Below are positions 16,268-25,381 of a stretch of 56,141 bases of DNA, piece by piece. The notes under the pieces are model-generated. The model was given only the letters and a program-made list of their open reading frames with translations. It had not been told where the DNA came from and searched no databases. Every line of letters begins with the position of its first letter. Position 1 is the stretch's first letter. Position numbers and translations under genes: made by a program. The DNA lies in assembly GCA_021781995.1 (NCBI GenBank), contig JAJXVT010000006.1:1-56141 (forward strand), written 5' to 3'. The stretch comes from a bacterium. Its GTDB lineage: Bacteria; Chlamydiota; Chlamydiia; Chlamydiales; SM23-39.

Positions 16268-16296
16268 TTGCCGAATATATTCGGATCGCCTATAAT
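16268..16296 (+). promoter_or_regulatory. Promoter with palindromic operator for the porin gene
   Basis: TTGCCG (16268-16273) and a perfect TATAAT (16291-16296) are spaced by 17 bp. A perfect 14-bp palindrome CCGAATATATTCGG (16271-16284) overlaps the -35 and fills much of the spacer, suggesting a regulator binding site. A small hairpin (TGTTC / GAACA, 16301-16316) lies in the 5' leader. Confidence 0.65.
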
Positions 16297-16330
16297 TCCT
16301 TGTTCTTTTTTGAACACAAGTAGGATCCGA

Positions 16331-17602
16331 ATGAACCGTTCTTATATTTTTTGCGCTGCACTCCTTATTGGAACAGCGCTGTCTTCCGAAACCCCTTTTA
16401 TTTCTCAAACAATTGACGTTCAAACGAATGAGAAAAAACAGCAAGTGGATATGGATGCGTTAAGTCGTTGGTTGCAAGATAAACGTATGATCTCGTTAAA
16501 AGAGGTTGGCGGTGATTTGTCGATCAGCGGTGAGGTTAGAACTGAATGCCAGCTGACAAATGAAAAAATGAAAGCTCAGGGAACCTCTGAATTTATTGCG
16601 CAAAGAGGGGTTAGCTCAATTGCACAACGCCCTACTCTAGCGTGGGATTCTGAATTTAATTTAATGCTTGATTATCGCACGGATAGAACCTGGACGGCCG
16701 TTAAATTGGAGTTTGACAATGACATGGGAACTCGTAGCGGCACTGTCAATCGGATTAAATTAGAAAAGGCTTATTTTGGTGGACGTCTGGTTGCGGGAGA
16801 TACTTTTACATGGGATGCCGAACTTGGCCGACGTTACCTGATTAATGTTTTCGATTCCAAAGTAGAATTTGGTTCGTTATTTGATGGTGTATTATTCCGA
16901 TTTGGAAAGGCTTTTCAAGATATTGGAGATTTTTATGCTAACCTAGCATCATTTTTAATTGATGATCGTTTTAACCATTATGGCGAAGCTTTGGAAATAG
17001 GCGCTCTGCGCATTGCGAATATCGGATTAAACATGAAATATTCGATTATTAATTGGTATAAACCATATCCCCCTGCTCAAGTGCCACAGCGTTGGAGATT
17101 TTTGGTCAATCAATTCCAAACTTATTATCAATTTTATCCTGAATGGATTGGTAAACGCTTTGTTAAAATTTATTCCGCAGGTCTAATTAATTCTCTAGCT
17201 CAACGCGTTGAGCAAACCGGATACACTAAACAAAATTTAGGTTGGTATGCGGGTGTGACAATGGGATTGGTAAAAAAGATGGGTGATTGGTCTATCGATG
17301 TTAACTATCAGTGGGTTCAAGCTCAAACAATCCCTGATAGTGATATGATAGGGATTGGCCGTGGTAACACCGCTGGAGTGGGTTTTTACACAATGAATAT
17401 CGACGGTAGTGGCGGTCCTACAACGGAAGCAACGGCGACGGGAAGCGGTAACTACAAAGGATTTGAAATCGAGGCATTATACGCTTTTACTGATAATCTA
17501 ACTGTGCTGCAAAATCTAAAAATGTCCAATACCCTCAATACCAATATCGGACCCGACCTGAAGTACAAACAGTGGGAACTTGAGTTCATCTACGCATTCT
17601 AA
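16331..17602 (+). CDS. Outer-membrane porin-like protein (possibly CT372/OprB-like)
   Basis: The 423-residue product has a signal peptide (MNRSYIFCAALLIGTALSSE), a short helical N-terminal part with DALSRWLQDKRMISLKEVGG, and a long series of amphipathic strands ending in ELEFIYAF with a terminal Phe. The style recalls carbohydrate-selective porins and the chlamydial CT372-type protein, but I am not certain. I chose ATG 16331, with AGGA upstream and its own promoter. An upstream in-frame extension to 16211 would run through the previous gene and the promoter and is rejected. Its stop overlaps the convergent permease gene by 4 nt. Confidence 0.7.
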   Translation: MNRSYIFCAALLIGTALSSETPFISQTIDVQTNEKKQQVDMDALSRWLQDKRMISLKEVGGDLSISGEVRTECQLTNEKMKAQGTSEFIAQRGVSSIAQRPTLAWDSEFNLMLDYRTDRTWTAVKLEFDNDMGTRSGTVNRIKLEKAYFGGRLVAGDTFTWDAELGRRYLINVFDSKVEFGSLFDGVLFRFGKAFQDIGDFYANLASFLIDDRFNHYGEALEIGALRIANIGLNMKYSIINWYKPYPPAQVPQRWRFLVNQFQTYYQFYPEWIGKRFVKIYSAGLINSLAQRVEQTGYTKQNLGWYAGVTMGLVKKMGDWSIDVNYQWVQAQTIPDSDMIGIGRGNTAGVGFYTMNIDGSGGPTTEATATGSGNYKGFEIEALYAFTDNLTVLQNLKMSNTLNTNIGPDLKYKQWELEFIYAF

Positions 17603-19296
17603 TCTTTTGCAAAATTCAATGTGATCTTCTTCTGATACCATCGGAAGAAGATTGCATTTTTGAGGATTCTTTCTTTAGTTCCATGGGCAAACACAACATC
17701 TAACTGATGTTCTGTCAATATTTTCTTGTAGTTAAAAGCAATGCGATCGCTATTTTCTTGAGGCTTAATAAATAAACAAGCGGTTCTCCCCTGTTCATGA
17801 AGTTGCGCTATAGAGTAAAGAACCGATTCCAAATCGCTTTGGCTTGCGAGTTCTGGCGGGACGATTTGAATCGCATCAAACCATCCATTAATCCAAGGAA
17901 AAGCTTTTAAAAATGGTGTTGGAATGAGGATGTTTAACTTATCAAAACAAGAAAAGAGCAAGATTGCATCTAGCCATGAATTGCTGCGTAATATGACAAC
18001 GCTTCGATTGGTGGGAACGGGAGCGACAATGATTAGCTTGCGAAATCTTTTTAAGATTTTTTTTATAAAAAATGGAAATAGTAGTGATGAAAATCGACCG
18101 GTAATAACTAGGTTGAAAAAAAATGTAATAACACTCATTGCTAAAAATCCGGTTTCTGCAGATAAGCCTAGCTCCTCACTGATAAAATATAGAAAAAATG
18201 AAGCTGCTAAAACACCAACAAAGCTGAAAAAATTAGCGGTGGCGATAATTTGCCCCCGTTTTTCATCCGGACTGTTGACCTGAATAAACGAATCAAAAGG
18301 GATGAGATACGCTCCCCCCATGATGCCGAGGAGCATGAGATTGATAATGGTTGCAATAAGGGATGAAGCGAAAAGGTAAAGGGACAGAAAGAAAATCGAA
18401 ATGAAAAAACCGGTTATGCACGACAATCCAGGTTCGACTTTATCCTTAGACAGTTGTCCTGCTAATACTGCGCCAATCGCTATTCCTACTGCAATGGCCA
18501 AAAAGAGGTACCCACCGCCCACTTCGCTAAGACCTAAAGATTGCATGGCAAAAGGGATGATATTCAGTTGAGAAAAAGCTCCAATAAAAAGGAAAAATGA
18601 CGATCCTGACATAGCGGGAAGCAAATGAGGAACTTTCCAACTAGCCTTTAGCGTTTGGTAGATTTCATATAGGAAAAATGGGTTGATTTTTTTAGTGGAG
18701 TTTTGGGGTGCGGTTCTGGAAATGCCAAGGCTCGTGATTAATCCGACAATAGCTACGACAATGCAAAATACAGCCTCGATGGCAAAATTCTTGTCGGTGA
18801 TGTCTGCGATAAAAGATGCTAAAAAAGTACCGAGAATGATGGCCAAATATGTGAAGGAGGTCATTGATCCATTGGCCTTGGAAACCATTTTATTTTCAAC
18901 TAACTCGGGGATGATCCCGTATTTAGAAGGTCCAAACAGAGCGCTTTGCGTTGCCATGAGAAAAAGGGCAGTGAAAGCGCCTATTTCAGATTCGAGAAGT
19001 ACCGCGCCGAGTCCGAAGGTCATGATGGAAACCTCCATGACTTTGGTATATACAATGATAGTTCTCTTACTCCAGCGGTCGGCTAATATCCCAGCTCCTG
19101 ATGAGAAAAGTAAGAATGGAACTACAAAAATCCCGCCAGCGAGCGACAAAATTGTATTTGCAGAGGCAGGTCCTTGTGCGTTAATTAATAAATAAATAAC
19201 GAGTAATTTAAATATATTATCATTTAATGCCCCCAGGAATTGAGTTGCATTTAATAGATAAAATGATCGATAGTCTGTCTTGTTAAACCAACGCAA
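17599..19296 (-). CDS. LplT-like MFS permease fused to a degenerate PlsC-type acyltransferase domain
   Basis: A 565-residue fusion. Residues 1 to about 410 form a 12-TM MFS permease of the lysophospholipid transporter type (NATQFLGALNDNIFKLL at the start; GILADRWSKRTIIVYTK as motif A). Residues from about 415 resemble a glycerolipid acyltransferase. The HX4D motif region reads RSNSWLDAILL, where Asp443 is kept but the catalytic His position is Ser438. E. coli has LplT and Aas separately, and some bacteria fuse permease, acyltransferase and acyl-ACP synthetase. Here the synthetase part is absent. It probably flips lysophospholipids, with an acyltransferase domain that is inactive or only binds. 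Confidence 0.8.
   Translation of the reverse strand: MRWFNKTDYRSFYLLNATQFLGALNDNIFKLLVIYLLINAQGPASANTILSLAGGIFVVPFLLFSSGAGILADRWSKRTIIVYTKVMEVSIMTFGLGAVLLESEIGAFTALFLMATQSALFGPSKYGIIPELVENKMVSKANGSMTSFTYLAIILGTFLASFIADITDKNFAIEAVFCIVVAIVGLITSLGISRTAPQNSTKKINPFFLYEIYQTLKASWKVPHLLPAMSGSSFFLFIGAFSQLNIIPFAMQSLGLSEVGGGYLFLAIAVGIAIGAVLAGQLSKDKVEPGLSCITGFFISIFFLSLYLFASSLIATIINLMLLGIMGGAYLIPFDSFIQVNSPDEKRGQIIATANFFSFVGVLAASFFLYFISEELGLSAETGFLAMSVITFFFNLVITGRFSSLLFPFFIKKILKRFRKLIIVAPVPTNRSVVILRSNSWLDAILLFSCFDKLNILIPTPFLKAFPWINGWFDAIQIVPPELASQSDLESVLYSIAQLHEQGRTACLFIKPQENSDRIAFNYKKILTEHQLDVVFAHGTKERILKNAIFFRWYQKKITLNFAKD
17624..17661 (+). terminator. Intrinsic terminator of the porin gene
   Basis: A perfect 9-bp stem ATCTTCTTC / GAAGAAGAT with an 11-nt loop is followed by TGCATTTTT. 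It lies 22 nt after the porin stop, inside the coding 3' end of the convergent permease gene. Confidence 0.55.
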
Positions 19297-19310
19297 AATG
19301 CTACCATTAG

Positions 19311-19339
19311 ATTATATCTTTAGGTTATCCTACCTAAAG
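19311..19339 (-). promoter_or_regulatory. Permease promoter with adjoining 8-bp inverted repeat operator
   Basis: On the minus strand a perfect TATAAT occupies 19311-19316. Immediately upstream, CTTTAGGT (19318-19325) and ACCTAAAG (19332-19339) form a perfect inverted repeat with a 6-bp spacer. It covers the -35 region, which has no recognisable hexamer. This suggests a regulator-dependent promoter for the permease, and it may also influence the divergent recC. Confidence 0.45.
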
Positions 19340-19380
19340 GATTGCTTTCACGAAGTATATTTTGCCACAATCGGATTGGA

Positions 19381-22300
19381 ATGTCCAAGACAGAACCGCT
19401 TCTTTTCCACAGTCACCTTTTTCAGACGCTTGTAAAGCAGCTTTACAAGCAGATTGAAAATGATCGGTCAAGCTTGTTTGAGCCGCCTCTTATCTTGATA
19501 CCCAACCACATCATGAAAGAATGGATTTTACTGCAATGCGTTAACAATGCCCCTGAACAGTCTCTTATTGGATGGGAATTTGCCACTTGGCAACAAGGAA
19601 TTTCTTTATTAGCTGGAGCTTTGCCAATTCCAACTAGAACAGAATTGATGTCAGCACTGTGGCTCTGTGCGCGGCAGTCCCCCCCTCCGCAGTGGCAGCC
19701 CTTTTTGGTTTCGGAAAAAAAAACAGCAGCGCTTGTAGAAAAGTTCGCCTCGCTTTTTTATGACTACAGCTTATATGGGCTGCCAAAGGCAGTTCATTGG
19801 CAAATTGAATTCTTTAACCAAATTTTTGAACAATATTCATGGAAGCCTTTTTACCAAATCTTAAGTGAGGCTGACATCGAACGTAAGGGGGCAGTGTATC
19901 TATTTGGCATCGATTGGGTGCCCCCTGCTGCAATGCAATTTTTTTTAAGGCATCCCAAATGTAGAATATTTAGATTCTCTCCTACGGCGATGTTTTGGGA
20001 GGATGTGCGTTCTGCCAGAGAACAAAAGAGTTTGATAAAACAAGCAAAGAAAAAAAATGGAGCTTCTGCGCAAATTGATTTTTTTGATTCTTTGCTTCGC
20101 GAATCACATCCCTTGTTATCGAATTGGGGAGTTCTGGGACGCAAAATGGCTTGCCTTTTGAAAGATCTAGAACCCGTTGAAAATTATCAATTATTAGAAG
20201 ATCCACACACTTTGTTGCATCGATTGCAGACAGACGTATTGACTATGCAAGCTGAAACTAAGTGCTGGGATCGATCTATTCGAGTCATTCGAACGGGGGT
20301 ATCGAAACTGCGAGAAGTGGAAGCATTACGTGATGAGATACTGCATTGCGCAGAGCGAGGGATTTTATTTTCTGATATTAGGGTATATGCTCCAGATATT
20401 ACGATTTATGCATCATTGATAGCTTTTATTTTTAAAGATATTCCATTTCGGGTAGCCGGGGTAGATTTAGCTCGGCAAAGCTGTTATTTTCAAGCATTTG
20501 AACGATTATGCGCCTTGGTTTATGGACGTTGGGAAGTATCAGAATGGGAATCCTTATTATTCAATCGCGCTTTTACTGATAAACAGCGATGGCAAGTTGA
20601 CGATATTGATCAAATACGCGCTTGGATTTCTCAAGGAAAAATTCGGTGGGGGCTGGATACTGCGCATCAATCAGAAATTATGCAGTCTACTGTTGGAGAG
20701 TCGGCTGGGGGGGTGGGCACTTGGGATAGTGGATTTGATAAACTCATCGACTCTTTAGTCTTTTTTACGCCCGAACAAGACCTTTTGCTGAGTCGGGGAG
20801 ATGCAGATTTATTTCAAGCCTTCTATCAAATTTTTACTGACTTGAAGACCCTTTTGATGTCGTGGAAGGCTGAGCGCTCTTTAGAACAGTGGGCACAGCA
20901 AATCGAGCATCTCCTCAGTCGCTTTTTATTAGCAGATAACTCGGATGAAGATAGCGCTGCTAAAAATTTATTTGCAAAAGCTCTAGAAACTCTTCGTAAA
21001 ACGCATGAAAAAGTAAATGGGTTGTTTTCTTTTGCGTTTGTGCAAAAATGCCTTTTTCAAGCCTCTAAATCAGAAGTTAACTCTTCGCAACTCCATGGCG
21101 TTCGTTTTGCTTCTTTAGAAAATGGAGCCATGCTACCCGCTCGAGCTCTATTTTTTCTGGGAATGGATGAAGAAAGTTTTCCGAGAACCTCTGGTGTGTC
21201 TTCTTTGCATTTACTTAAAAAAGAAGGGGTATTTTTCCCTCAAAATGCAGATATAGATCGCTATTTGTTTTTGCAAGCTTTGCTATCTGCTCAGACTCAA
21301 ATTACCTTTTTGTACGGCCATATTTCTTCAAAGGATGGAAAATTTATTAGTCCATCATTGTTATTACAAGAACTTTTGGATTATTTAAATGATGGTACGA
21401 GCGATGTAAGTGATGAAAAAAACGACGGCCGTCTACAGATGTCTGTGGAGGCTTTGATTGAAACAGTCTTACCGACCGGCATTGCACACCTAGAATCTAG
21501 TTCTTTATATGTTAGCCCTTTGAAGCAACCTCGGGCACCGAGTCCCGATCATGTGGTGTCGGTTAATGCATTGAATAAATGGATTAAAAACCCTTTTGAA
21601 TATTTTTTAAAAAATATAGCCGGATTGTCATTTAAAGAACGGGTTTGTTCTATTTGGGAGGAATTTGAGTTTTCATATTTAACGCAATATTTAGTATTGT
21701 CTCAGAATCTTGCTAAACCCATTGAGCAAGTGCTTGAGCGATTTACTTTTCCTCCGGGGATTATTGGAACAAAGTTAAGACGAGAATTATTAGACAGCGC
21801 TCAAAATATGCAAACGCATCTTCAGGAATGGCAAATTGCCCATATTCAGCAAATAGCCTTGCAAGAAAGTTGCACGGGTTCAAGACAGGTTTTAAAAGAG
21901 CGTTTAGAGGTTGAGCCAATTGTTGTGCAATGTGGAGACGTTCAAGTACGATTGATTGGTGAGGTTTATCCCGTGTCTTTGCAAGGCCCCTTGGTTTTGG
22001 GAGATGGTTCTTTTAAGGCAATAGTGCATCGTTGGCCTGAATTATTAGTAGCGATGATTGCTACTGGAACCAATTCGATATATTTATTGCGCGAGGGAAC
22101 CAAACTATGCGTCAAAGATCCTTTAGGTGCCCTCACGCCCCTTCTTGAGCTGTATTTGCAATATGGGAATTCAACTCCATTTTGGCATAAAGATTGGATT
22201 TTGATGATGTTGAGCGATGCAGCTTCTGATTTCGAGACTTGCGATGAGATATTGCAGTGGGTTTTGAAAAGAAGCCCCCATTTAGATCTTGAATTAGAAC

Positions 22301-22383
22301 GACGGGATTGGGCGCCATTATTGCGCATTGCTTTTGAGCCTTTAATCGCTATATACGAAGGAGAAAATGATGCAGACATTTGA
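19381..22383 (+). CDS. recC: Exodeoxyribonuclease V gamma subunit
   Basis: RecC is the Chi-scanning scaffold of RecBCD, which processes double-strand ends for recombination. The 1000-residue protein has the RecC beginning (LLFHSHLFQTLVKQLYKQ, IPNHIMKEWILLQC) and middle block GVRFASLENGAMLPARALFF, typical of the family. It retains no Walker motif, as expected. I chose ATG 19381; the frame is open to a TTG at 19342. It overlaps recB by 17 nt. It is a bit shorter than E. coli RecC (1122), as in other chlamydiae. A 23-bp palindrome lies at codons 16-24. Confidence 0.9.
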   Translation: MSKTEPLLFHSHLFQTLVKQLYKQIENDRSSLFEPPLILIPNHIMKEWILLQCVNNAPEQSLIGWEFATWQQGISLLAGALPIPTRTELMSALWLCARQSPPPQWQPFLVSEKKTAALVEKFASLFYDYSLYGLPKAVHWQIEFFNQIFEQYSWKPFYQILSEADIERKGAVYLFGIDWVPPAAMQFFLRHPKCRIFRFSPTAMFWEDVRSAREQKSLIKQAKKKNGASAQIDFFDSLLRESHPLLSNWGVLGRKMACLLKDLEPVENYQLLEDPHTLLHRLQTDVLTMQAETKCWDRSIRVIRTGVSKLREVEALRDEILHCAERGILFSDIRVYAPDITIYASLIAFIFKDIPFRVAGVDLARQSCYFQAFERLCALVYGRWEVSEWESLLFNRAFTDKQRWQVDDIDQIRAWISQGKIRWGLDTAHQSEIMQSTVGESAGGVGTWDSGFDKLIDSLVFFTPEQDLLLSRGDADLFQAFYQIFTDLKTLLMSWKAERSLEQWAQQIEHLLSRFLLADNSDEDSAAKNLFAKALETLRKTHEKVNGLFSFAFVQKCLFQASKSEVNSSQLHGVRFASLENGAMLPARALFFLGMDEESFPRTSGVSSLHLLKKEGVFFPQNADIDRYLFLQALLSAQTQITFLYGHISSKDGKFISPSLLLQELLDYLNDGTSDVSDEKNDGRLQMSVEALIETVLPTGIAHLESSSLYVSPLKQPRAPSPDHVVSVNALNKWIKNPFEYFLKNIAGLSFKERVCSIWEEFEFSYLTQYLVLSQNLAKPIEQVLERFTFPPGIIGTKLRRELLDSAQNMQTHLQEWQIAHIQQIALQESCTGSRQVLKERLEVEPIVVQCGDVQVRLIGEVYPVSLQGPLVLGDGSFKAIVHRWPELLVAMIATGTNSIYLLREGTKLCVKDPLGALTPLLELYLQYGNSTPFWHKDWILMMLSDAASDFETCDEILQWVLKRSPHLDLELERRDWAPLLRIAFEPLIAIYEGENDADI
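19428..19450. repeat. 23-bp palindrome GCTTGTAAAGCAGCTTTACAAGC
   Basis: Perfect 11-bp arms around a single A, inside the recC coding sequence (residues VKQLYKQ). It contains the same 17-mer as the palindrome at 9397-9413. Confidence 0.75.
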
Positions 22384-25381
22384 TTGTTTGTCTCCAAAGA
22401 CTCCTTTATTAGGACCTCATTTTATTGAGGCTTCAGCAGGTACTGGAAAAACTTTCGCCATTGAGCATATTGTCGCTAGGTTGCTGCTGCATGAAGATCC
22501 TGCATTTGATATTGAACAAATTCTGGTGGTTACTTTTACGCGTGCTGCGACAAGGGAGCTTAAGTTGCGCATTCGCACAAATTTAGAGCAGGTAAAAAAA
22601 GCGTTGAAAGAGCGCATTTCTCGTTGGGATTATCTAGAAGCGCATCTCGATTCTTCAAACTCTTTGAAAAAGATTGAAGATGCTATCGCCAGTTTCGACC
22701 AAGCGCAGATTTTTACTATTCATTCATTTTGTTATCGAATGATCCAGGAATATGCGTTTGAAGCCGGATTGGGTTTTGACGTTCAGGAGAAAAGCCCCAT
22801 TCATACATTGGACTTAGCATTGAGAGATTTTTTTGAAGTAAAACTATCCGAAGATATCGTTTCGGTCGAGCAAATAAAACTACTCACTAAGCGAAATAAT
22901 ATGGAACAACTAGCGCGTAAATTAAAAAATCCCCCAGAAAATTCCGCGTCTTTTCCATTTTTTGAAACTGCACAACGTTTCCGCGAGGCGCTGTCAATCT
23001 GGCAGTTGGATTTTGAACGATTACAAGAAGATGTTCAACGTCTTGCGCCCAATTACAAAAAAATGCGCAATGATTTTCGGATCCTTCCTCAGTTACAAGC
23101 GCTTGTTGCGCATGATCTGCATCCGTTGGTTGGTGAAAACGGATCTTTGTTGAAATTTTTTTCTCCAGAAAATCGAAAAGTCAGAGCAAAAGATGTAATG
23201 CAATTGAATTATCCGGGTTTTTTTGAGTGGGCACATCAACATTTGACACCTATTGTATTGGAAGCCTGTGACCCTATATGTATCTTACAGACGTTGCAAA
23301 GTCATTGGAAGCCGATATTTGATCGTGTTTCTTTAGCTGAAGAAATGTTTGGTTCTAATGCGCTGTTACAAACTATGCGCCAAGCATTGAAAATGTCGGA
23401 TTTTTGTAGTGCTGTGCAAAATAAATATCAAGCGGCTTTGATCGATGAATTTCAAGATACTGACCCAATTCAATGGGATATTTTCCAAACATTGTTTTTG
23501 CGACCAAACAATCCTTTGTATTTAGTCGGCGATCCAAAACAATCTATTTATCGATTTCGAAATGCAGATCTATATACTTATCTCAAAGCTCAAGAATCCT
23601 TTACAGAAGACCAACGCTATCATTTAGATACGAATTACCGCTCATCAAAGCAAATGATCAGCACTTTGAATCGCTTATTTCATCGGCAGTGGTTGAGATT
23701 GCCTAAGCAAGGTACCTGTTTGCCTTATTATCCTGTAAATGCAGGATTGGGGGAAGGGGAATCGTTTAACGATGACAAAGGGGCTTTGCATTGTTTCCAA
23801 TATGAGAATTTAGACGATAGCTATCGTTATGTTGCTCGTGAAATCCAAAGACTTGATATTGATTTGGATAAGGTTGCTATTTTAGTGAAAGATCACCGTT
23901 CGGCAACTGAGATACAGCAAGTACTGGCACAGGCGAATATCCGCTGTGTAGCAAAAAATCAAGAGCCTATTTTTAATACTTTGGCATACGAAGTAGTCTG
24001 CGAAGTTTTGGAGGCTTTATTAAATCCGAAAGATTTGGGGAAGGCGAAAGCTGTATTGGTTGGACCATTGGCAGGTCTTACAGTAGATGAAATAAAAAAT
24101 GTGACACATTCTCCTTTTCTATTCTTACGAGAACAGTTAGAAGCTCTGGGCTTCGCCCGTTTTTGCCAATTATTTTGGACCTATCGCTTGGGAAAACGGG
24201 AAGTTCGAGATGAGGCAGCCTCTTATGGCCTTGAGTTTTACTTAGATTTCTTGCACTTGTTGGAACTCTTACTTATTTTTGAGCAAAAGAAAGGATTTTC
24301 TCTGTCGTCGGCATTGGATTATCTAAGTTTATTGCAACAGGCTGAATCAGAGGATGTTATTTTAAGAAGACGCGAATCTAACGGGGGCGTGCAAATTATG
24401 ACTATGCATGTGAGCAAAGGTCTTGAATTTGATGTTGTCTTTGCGCTTGGGCTCGCGTCGCGAACTCCTTTTAGTGATGAAGAAGAAAATGCAGAAAAGC
24501 TTAGGCAGCTTTATGTGGCTATGACTAGAGCCAAACGACGCCTTTACATCCCCTCGCCGCTAGGTCAAACAGCAGCTCGTCAAGGAACAGCATCACCATT
24601 AGAATTGTTTACTCAGGTAGCGCAAAATTGGAAAACAGAATTGATTGAGCAAGAAAGTTTCACCATTGAGACAGTGGAAAAGGGTATCGACCTGATTCCA
24701 TCGATGGACCTCGAGCCGGTGCTAACTCCGCCTTCTCTTTGCGCCTTGCAGGTTCATCCAGCCCATATATTATCGTTTTCTGCTATGGCACCTGATGCGG
24801 TTCGAGACCTATTGGACCCATTGGCAGATCCAAATGGTGTATATACAATTCATAATTTTCCGAGAGGTGCCGAAGTGGGGGTTGCAATTCACTCTATTTT
24901 CGAACAGCTTTTTCAATCTCGAGAGCCAGTGCGCAAGATTGTAGAAAATCAATTGACCTCAACCTCTTTAGCTCCGTGGATCAATGCTGTAATTCAGATG
25001 GTCGAAGACACTATGAGCTACCCGCTTATGCCGCATTTTTGTTTGAATGATGTGAATCGCAATAAAGTTCTGGTGGAAGCGGAGTTTATGTTTACGCGCG
25101 GTAATGATCGAGTAAAAGGGTTCATTGATTTAATTTTTGAGCATGAAAAGCAGCTTTACATTGTCGATTGGAAGACCAATTGGCTTGGCGAGAGTGCTTT
25201 ATATTACACAGATGAAAAAATGACAGAGACAATTAGAGCGCATTCTTACGATCTTCAAGCCAAACTCTATGCTGAAAGTTTGCGGCGCGCGTTTCCTGGA
25301 GTTTCGTTGGGAGGAGCGTTTTATATATTTGTACGAGCGCCTTCTGCTGTGTTGTTAAAGGAAGGGCAATGGCTGAGTTAG
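22367..25381 (+). CDS. recB: Exodeoxyribonuclease V beta subunit (helicase-nuclease)
   Basis: A 1004-residue SF1A 3'-5' helicase with a C-terminal nuclease. Motif I is EASAGTGKTFAIEHIV, motif Ia VVTFTRAATREL, motif II ALIDEFQDTDPIQWDIF, motif III LVGDPKQSIYRFRNADLY, motif V MTMHVSKGLEFDVVF and motif VI LYVAMTRAKRRLY. The PD-(D/E)XK nuclease residues appear in VKGFIDLIFEHEKQLYIVDW followed by KTN, so the nuclease should be active. Starts at 22367 or 22370, both after GGAG. It overlaps recC by 17 nt and recD by 13 nt, indicating coupled translation. It is shorter than E. coli RecB (1180). Confidence 0.95.
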   Translation: MMQTFDCLSPKTPLLGPHFIEASAGTGKTFAIEHIVARLLLHEDPAFDIEQILVVTFTRAATRELKLRIRTNLEQVKKALKERISRWDYLEAHLDSSNSLKKIEDAIASFDQAQIFTIHSFCYRMIQEYAFEAGLGFDVQEKSPIHTLDLALRDFFEVKLSEDIVSVEQIKLLTKRNNMEQLARKLKNPPENSASFPFFETAQRFREALSIWQLDFERLQEDVQRLAPNYKKMRNDFRILPQLQALVAHDLHPLVGENGSLLKFFSPENRKVRAKDVMQLNYPGFFEWAHQHLTPIVLEACDPICILQTLQSHWKPIFDRVSLAEEMFGSNALLQTMRQALKMSDFCSAVQNKYQAALIDEFQDTDPIQWDIFQTLFLRPNNPLYLVGDPKQSIYRFRNADLYTYLKAQESFTEDQRYHLDTNYRSSKQMISTLNRLFHRQWLRLPKQGTCLPYYPVNAGLGEGESFNDDKGALHCFQYENLDDSYRYVAREIQRLDIDLDKVAILVKDHRSATEIQQVLAQANIRCVAKNQEPIFNTLAYEVVCEVLEALLNPKDLGKAKAVLVGPLAGLTVDEIKNVTHSPFLFLREQLEALGFARFCQLFWTYRLGKREVRDEAASYGLEFYLDFLHLLELLLIFEQKKGFSLSSALDYLSLLQQAESEDVILRRRESNGGVQIMTMHVSKGLEFDVVFALGLASRTPFSDEEENAEKLRQLYVAMTRAKRRLYIPSPLGQTAARQGTASPLELFTQVAQNWKTELIEQESFTIETVEKGIDLIPSMDLEPVLTPPSLCALQVHPAHILSFSAMAPDAVRDLLDPLADPNGVYTIHNFPRGAEVGVAIHSIFEQLFQSREPVRKIVENQLTSTSLAPWINAVIQMVEDTMSYPLMPHFCLNDVNRNKVLVEAEFMFTRGNDRVKGFIDLIFEHEKQLYIVDWKTNWLGESALYYTDEKMTETIRAHSYDLQAKLYAESLRRAFPGVSLGGAFYIFVRAPSAVLLKEGQWLS
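25144..25160. repeat. Near copy of the 17-bp palindrome (one mismatch)
   Basis: TGAAAAGCAGCTTTACA inside recB differs at one position from the 17-mer at 9397 and 19431. Confidence 0.45.

Noticed and set aside
16211-16330. N-terminal extension of the porin gene
   Set aside because: It would run through the preceding gene's 3' end and the porin promoter and hide the signal peptide.
18683-19195. 170-residue plus-strand frame inside the permease
   Set aside because: Antisense shadow of a membrane protein gene with clear family motifs.
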